This document shows, in pieces, positions 15,298 through 18,452 of a DNA stretch of 18,452 nt (position 1 is the first letter of the stretch; the number at the start of each line of letters is the position of its first letter). The DNA is from CAYXXZ01 sp964469165 (GTDB taxonomy: Bacteria > Pseudomonadota > Gammaproteobacteria > Pseudomonadales > Porticoccaceae): the NCBI GenBank assembly GCA_964469165.1, contig CAYXXZ010000060.1, positions 1-18,452 on the forward strand, read 5' to 3'. The notes under the pieces are model-generated. The model made no database searches. It was given only the letters and a program-made list of their open reading frames with translations, and had not been told where the DNA came from. A program made the position numbers and the translations under genes.

Positions 15298-15375
15298 GGT
15301 TGGGCTGAGGAACGAAGCCCAATGCTCGAGGTACATCTACACGGAAACTGCTGGGCTTCGCTCCTCAGCCCAACC
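15298..15375. repeat. Paired inverted REP-like elements (BIME-like)
   Basis: Two 24-nt arms, 15298-15321 and 15352-15375, are reverse complements at 23 of 24 positions. Each arm is itself palindromic: TTGGGCT (15300-15306) pairs with AGCCCAA (15316-15322) around GAGGAACGA, and the right arm mirrors this with a TCGCTCCTC loop. Two oppositely oriented palindromes around a 30-nt spacer is the BIME arrangement. The GTAGGTTGGGCT-type end resembles dispersed repeats in many Proteobacteria. It starts 12 bp after the obgE stop and ends 31 bp before proB. Confidence 0.8.
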
Positions 15376-15405
15376 TACTAACGAGAAGTTGATTACAGGT
15401 TCCAT

Positions 15406-16527
15406 ATGTCACGCGTCAGTGTCACCAGCGCGCAGCGCTGGGTAATCAAGATCGGCAGTGCCCTGCTCACGGCGGACGGCAAGGGCTTGGACCGCGCCGC
15501 CATGTCGGCCTGGGTCGAGCAGATGGCCAGCCTTCTGGCGCAGGGTATCGAAATCGTGCTGGTGTCCTCCGGCGCTGTGGCGGAGGGTATGTCGCGGCTT
15601 GGCTGGAAAACCCGCCCGGACAGCGTGCACAGGCTCCAGGCCGCCGCCGCGATAGGGCAGATGGGGCTGGTGCAGGCCTATGAATCCTGTTTTCAGCAGT
15701 ATGGCCGCCATACGGCGCAGATTCTACTCGACCACGACGACCTGTCGAACCGCAAGCGCTACCTCAATGCGCGTCTCACCCTTCAGACCTTGATCGACCT
15801 GGGTGTGGTGCCCGTGGTCAACGAGAACGACACGGTAGTCACCGACGAGATCCGGTTCGGCGACAACGATACCCTCGGCGCGCTGGTGGCCAACCTGATC
15901 GAGGCGGATCTGCTGGTGATTCTCACGGATCAGCGCGGCCTTTTCGACCAGGATCCCCGGGTGAATCCCAATGCCAATCTGATCAGCGAAGGGCGTGCCG
16001 GCGATCCTCTGCTGGACGGCCTGGCCGGTGGTAGCGCCGGCGGGCTGGGGCGCGGCGGCATGATCACCAAGCTGCGCGCCGCCAAGCTGGCGGCGCGCTC
16101 CGGAGCCAATACCGTCATCGCCAGCGGGCGCGAACAAGATGTGCTGTGCCGCGTCGCCAGCGGTGAAGCCGTAGGCACATTGTTGCGGGCGTCCAGCGAG
16201 CCGCTGGCGGCCCGCAAGCAGTGGCTGGCGGGCCAGTTGCAGTTGCGCGGCTCCCTCACGCTGGACGATGGCGCCGTCAAGGTGCTGGTGGAGCAGGGCA
16301 AAAGCCTGCTCGCGGTGGGCGTCAGCGCGGTTCATGGCCGTTTTCAGCGCGGTGATCTGGTGTCCTGCCTCGCGCCGGACGGACGGGAAATCGCGCGCGG
16401 CCTGGTCAATTATCATGCCGACGAAGCGCTGAAAATCCTCGGTCTGCCGAGCGCCCGGATCGTGGATGTGCTGGGATACTGCGACGACCCCGAGTTGATC
16501 CATCGGGATAATCTGGTGTTGGTCTGA
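15406..16527 (+). CDS. proB: Glutamate 5-kinase
   Basis: The enzyme phosphorylates glutamate to glutamyl-5-phosphate, the first and proline-inhibited step of proline synthesis. The amino-acid-kinase domain shows VIKIGSALLT (13-22), VSSGAVAEG, VVNENDTVVTDE, FGDNDTLGALVA and ILTDQRGLFDQDPR, plus GRGGMITKLRAAKLA. A C-terminal PUA domain follows from about residue 280. At 373 residues it is the full-length bacterial form with PUA. The ATG at 15406 has only a weak AGG upstream. ProA is not adjacent. The order obgE then proB is common in gammaproteobacteria. Confidence 0.97.
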   Translation: MSRVSVTSAQRWVIKIGSALLTADGKGLDRAAMSAWVEQMASLLAQGIEIVLVSSGAVAEGMSRLGWKTRPDSVHRLQAAAAIGQMGLVQAYESCFQQYGRHTAQILLDHDDLSNRKRYLNARLTLQTLIDLGVVPVVNENDTVVTDEIRFGDNDTLGALVANLIEADLLVILTDQRGLFDQDPRVNPNANLISEGRAGDPLLDGLAGGSAGGLGRGGMITKLRAAKLAARSGANTVIASGREQDVLCRVASGEAVGTLLRASSEPLAARKQWLAGQLQLRGSLTLDDGAVKVLVEQGKSLLAVGVSAVHGRFQRGDLVSCLAPDGREIARGLVNYHADEALKILGLPSARIVDVLGYCDDPELIHRDNLVLV

Positions 16528-16559
16528 CGCTCGATCCGGTACATCCTGATTCCGGATGG

Positions 16560-16595
16560 GGTCGCTTGCGTGTAGGAGCTTGCCTGCAAGCGACC
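16560..16595. repeat. REP-like palindrome in the proB-ruvC gap
   Basis: GGTCGCTTGC (16560-16569) and GCAAGCGACC (16586-16595) are perfect 10-bp arms around GTGTAGGAGCTTGCCT. An alternative inner hairpin is GCTTGC/GCAAGC. The TGTAGGAGC...GC motif strongly recalls Pseudomonas-type REP sequences. No U-tract, so not an ordinary terminator. Confidence 0.65.
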
Positions 16596-16618
16596 AATCG
16601 CTGGTAGAGGATCCACCA

Positions 16619-16657
16619 TGGATGCTGAGATCGTGCTGTGCCTGCGAGCACCATCCA
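16619..16657. repeat. Second, degenerate palindrome in the proB-ruvC gap
   Basis: TGGATG (16619-16624) pairs with CATCCA (16652-16657). An inner stem, GTGCT (16633-16637) / AGCAC (16647-16651), encloses GTGCCTGCG. The loop resembles the TTGCCTGC core of the upstream palindrome, so this may be a decayed second copy of the same repeat family. Confidence 0.4.
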
Positions 16658-16726
16658 CATCAGTCCCCCTTGCACATCCCGGCCAATCAAGGAGAATAGC
16701 CACATAGATAGTTCGAGAGGCAACGA

Positions 16727-17281
16727 ATGCCATTGATCCTGGGGATTGATCCCGGCTCCCTGAAGACCGGCTTTGGCATCATCGACGCCAAGGGTTCCAA
16801 AGCATCCTATATCGCCAGCGGTATCATCCGCCTGCCGCCCGTTTCCCTTCCCGAAAAGCTGAAAATCATCTGCGATAATCTGAGCGAGATCATCCGCACC
16901 TACGGGCCCGCCGAGATGGCCGTGGAAGAGGTGTTTTTCGCGCGCGATCCGCGTGCCGCGCTCAAGCTGGGCCAGGCGCGGGGCGCCGCCATCGTTGCCG
17001 GAGTGCAGGCGGGGCTGACGGTGGCCGAATACAGCGCCAAGACCGTCAAGCAGTCGGTGGTCGGCACTGGCGCCGCCAGCAAGGAGCAGGTCAGCCATAT
17101 GGTGGTGCGGCTTCTGAAGCTCGATGCCGCGCCCCGCGAGGACGCGGCGGATGCGCTGGCCGTGGCTCTCTGTCACGCCAACAGTCGCCTGGGCGCGGTG
17201 AACCTCGCCAGCAAAAGCACGGGTGCCGTGACACTCAAAACCCGCTATGCGCGGGGCAGGCTCAAGGAAATTCCACGATGA
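16727..17281 (+). CDS. ruvC: Holliday junction endonuclease RuvC
   Basis: The 184-residue dimeric nuclease resolves Holliday junctions after RuvAB branch migration. The acidic metal-binding residues are visible: D8 in LGIDPG, E67 in AVEEVFF, and D139 and D142 in REDAADALAVALCH. KQSVVGTGAASKEQV is the conserved DNA-contact region. Length is slightly above the E. coli enzyme, with a short basic C-terminal extension ending RYARGRLKEIPR. Its stop overlaps the ruvA start in ATGA, so translation is coupled. Confidence 0.97.
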   Translation: MPLILGIDPGSLKTGFGIIDAKGSKASYIASGIIRLPPVSLPEKLKIICDNLSEIIRTYGPAEMAVEEVFFARDPRAALKLGQARGAAIVAGVQAGLTVAEYSAKTVKQSVVGTGAASKEQVSHMVVRLLKLDAAPREDAADALAVALCHANSRLGAVNLASKSTGAVTLKTRYARGRLKEIPR

Positions 17282-17889
17282 TCGGTCGTCTCAAGGGTAT
17301 TCTGCTGGAGAAACACGCGCCGGACCTGCTGGTGGACGTGCAGGGCGTGGGTTACGAAGTGCAGGTCTCGATGAACACGTTCTTCACATTGCCGAAGTTG
17401 GGTGAAGACGTCACCCTGCACACCCATTTCGTGGTGCGCGAGGATGCGCAGCAACTCTTCGGTTTTGCCACGCTGGAAGAGCGCACGCTGTTCCGCAGCC
17501 TGGTGAAGGTCAGCGGCGTGGGCCCGAAAATGGCGCTCGCCCTTCTGTCCGGGATGTCGGTGGCGGACTTCGTGCGCTGCGTGCGCAGCGGCGACCTGGC
17601 CGCGCTCACCAGGGTTCCCGGCGTGGGCACCAAGACCGGCGAGCGCCTGCTGGTGGAAATGAAGGACCGCGTCGCCAAATGGGGCAGCGCTCCCGATGCG
17701 CCGGCGCAGGGCGATCACCAGATACCCGAGGCGAGCATGCAGGACGAAGCGGAGAGCGCCCTGCTCGCCCTGGGCTACAAGCCCCAGGAAGCGACGCGCA
17801 TGGTCGCGCGCGCCAGCAAGGAACTGGGCGCGGACGCGGACAGCGAAGCGCTGATCCGCGCCGCGCTCAAGAGCGTTCTCAAGAAATAG
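17278..17889 (+). CDS. ruvA: Holliday junction branch-migration protein RuvA
   Basis: The 203-residue protein forms the tetramer that holds the four-way junction and recruits RuvB. Domain I (MIGRLKGILLEK ... LVDVQGVGYEV) is an OB fold. Domain II carries the tandem helix-hairpin-helix motifs, LVKVSGVGPKMALALLSGM and LTRVPGVGTKTGERLLVEM. Domain III near the C-terminus (ALLALGYKPQEATRMV) is the RuvB-binding region. Start is the ATG inside the ATGA overlap with ruvC. Confidence 0.97.
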   Translation: MIGRLKGILLEKHAPDLLVDVQGVGYEVQVSMNTFFTLPKLGEDVTLHTHFVVREDAQQLFGFATLEERTLFRSLVKVSGVGPKMALALLSGMSVADFVRCVRSGDLAALTRVPGVGTKTGERLLVEMKDRVAKWGSAPDAPAQGDHQIPEASMQDEAESALLALGYKPQEATRMVARASKELGADADSEALIRAALKSVLKK

Positions 17890-17914
17890 GGCGGCGGGGC
17901 CTTTGCGATAAACC

Positions 17915-18452
17915 ATGATTGAATCCGATCGAGTCATCTCACCCGTAGCCGGCGACGGCGAGGAGCGCTTCGACCGCGCCATCCGGCCGCTGACACTGGC
18001 CGATTACGTGGGCCAGCGCGTGGTGCGCGAGCAGATGGACATCTTCATCCGCGCCGCCAAAAAACGCCGCGAGCCTCTCGATCATACGCTGGTGTTCGGC
18101 CCCCCCGGGTTGGGCAAGACCACCCTGGCCAACATCATCGCCAACGAGATGGGCGCGGATCTGAAGACGACGTCGGGGCCGGTGCTGGAGCGCGCCGGCG
18201 ATCTGGCCGCGCTGATGACCAACCTGGAAGAGGGCGATGTCCTGTTCATCGACGAAATTCATCGCCTGAGCCCCATGGTGGAAGAGGTGCTGTACCCGGC
18301 GATGGAGGATTACCAGCTCGACATCATGATTGGCGAGGGCCCGGCGGCGCGCTCCATCAAGCTCGATCTGCCGCCCTTCACCCTGGTGGGCGCCACCACG
18401 CGCGCGGGCCTGCTGACCTCGCCGCTGCGCGATCGCTTCGGCATCGTCCAGC
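17915..18452 (+). CDS. ruvB: Holliday junction ATP-dependent helicase RuvB, 3' end cut by window
   Basis: The first 179 codons of the AAA+ motor of branch migration are present. Visible are RPLTLADYVGQ (24-34), Walker A GPPGLGKTT (62-70) and Walker B FIDEIHRL (111-118). Sensor 1 is GATTRAG (159-165), and LRDRFG (171-176) holds the probable arginine finger R174. All active-site elements of this half are intact, and the frame is open to the last base. It starts 25 bp after ruvA, completing a ruvCAB order. The start has no strong Shine-Dalgarno, but upstream residues would not align with the family. Confidence 0.97.
   Translation, partial: MIESDRVISPVAGDGEERFDRAIRPLTLADYVGQRVVREQMDIFIRAAKKRREPLDHTLVFGPPGLGKTTLANIIANEMGADLKTTSGPVLERAGDLAALMTNLEEGDVLFIDEIHRLSPMVEEVLYPAMEDYQLDIMIGEGPAARSIKLDLPPFTLVGATTRAGLLTSPLRDRFGIVQ

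Noticed and set aside
14042..15322. 426-codon minus-strand open frame
   Set aside because: It is antisense to obgE. The translated product is rich in H, R, Q and A and has no domain.
15724..17176. Minus-strand frames opposite proB and ruvC
   Set aside because: Shadows of two well-identified plus-strand genes; no ribosome sites or family motifs.
17245..18262. Minus-strand frames opposite ruvA and ruvB
   Set aside because: Antisense to genes with full catalytic and structural motifs; translations have no recognisable features.
1..18452. CRISPR array, tRNA/rRNA, insertion sequence, toxin-antitoxin or phage genes
   Set aside because: Scanned for regularly spaced repeats, cloverleaf-like sequences, transposase motifs and paired small ORFs; none was seen.

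Overview
The window looks like a chromosomal segment of a gammaproteobacterium. The right third carries rplU-rpmA-obgE-proB and ruvC-ruvA-ruvB with gammaproteobacterial-type sequences. The left two thirds carry a TonB-dependent receptor, an AraC-type regulator, a Rieske dioxygenase, a class III CoA-transferase and an EcKinase-like phosphotransferase. That mix is common in marine, aromatic- or lipid-degrading lineages such as Halieaceae and Spongiibacteraceae, but the family assignment is inference. Base composition changes along the window. The 60 bases from 2341 hold 23 G+C, those from 6481 hold 29, and those from 17641 hold 40.

Left region (1-7104). All genes are on the minus strand except the AraC regulator. 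A possible truncated short-chain dehydrogenase frame runs off the left edge. It is followed by a phytoene-desaturase-like FAD oxidoreductase (106-1425) and, 23 bp upstream of that, a six-helix membrane protein of uncertain family (1449-2156). These two look like one operon, read divergently from an AraC-family regulator (2433-3443). A convergent hairpin separates the regulator from a 768-residue TonB-dependent receptor (3526-5832). Upstream of the receptor lies a kinase-fold phosphotransferase (6016-7092). A roughly 480-bp gene-free stretch with a prominent hairpin follows.

Middle region (7571-13119). This is a minus-strand catabolic cluster read from right to left: CaiB-type CoA-transferase, zinc-less MDR oxidoreductase, SDR dehydrogenase, Rieske dioxygenase alpha subunit, beta subunit, then a good intrinsic terminator. 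The set fits ring oxidation, dehydrogenation and CoA activation of an aromatic or cyclic acid, but the substrate is unknown. The ferredoxin and reductase the dioxygenase needs are not in the window. Gaps of 258 and 363 bp inside the cluster hold dyad-symmetric DNA.

Right region (13283-18452). These are plus-strand core genes: rplU-rpmA with a promoter and terminator, obgE, proB, then ruvC-ruvA-ruvB, with ruvB cut by the window end. Two different REP-like palindromic repeats sit in the obgE-proB and proB-ruvC gaps.

No CRISPR array, tRNA, rRNA, transposase or phage gene was found. The candidate for something undescribed is the membrane protein / FAD oxidoreductase / AraC unit at the left, possibly with the truncated SDR. 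The intergenic palindromes are secondary candidates.
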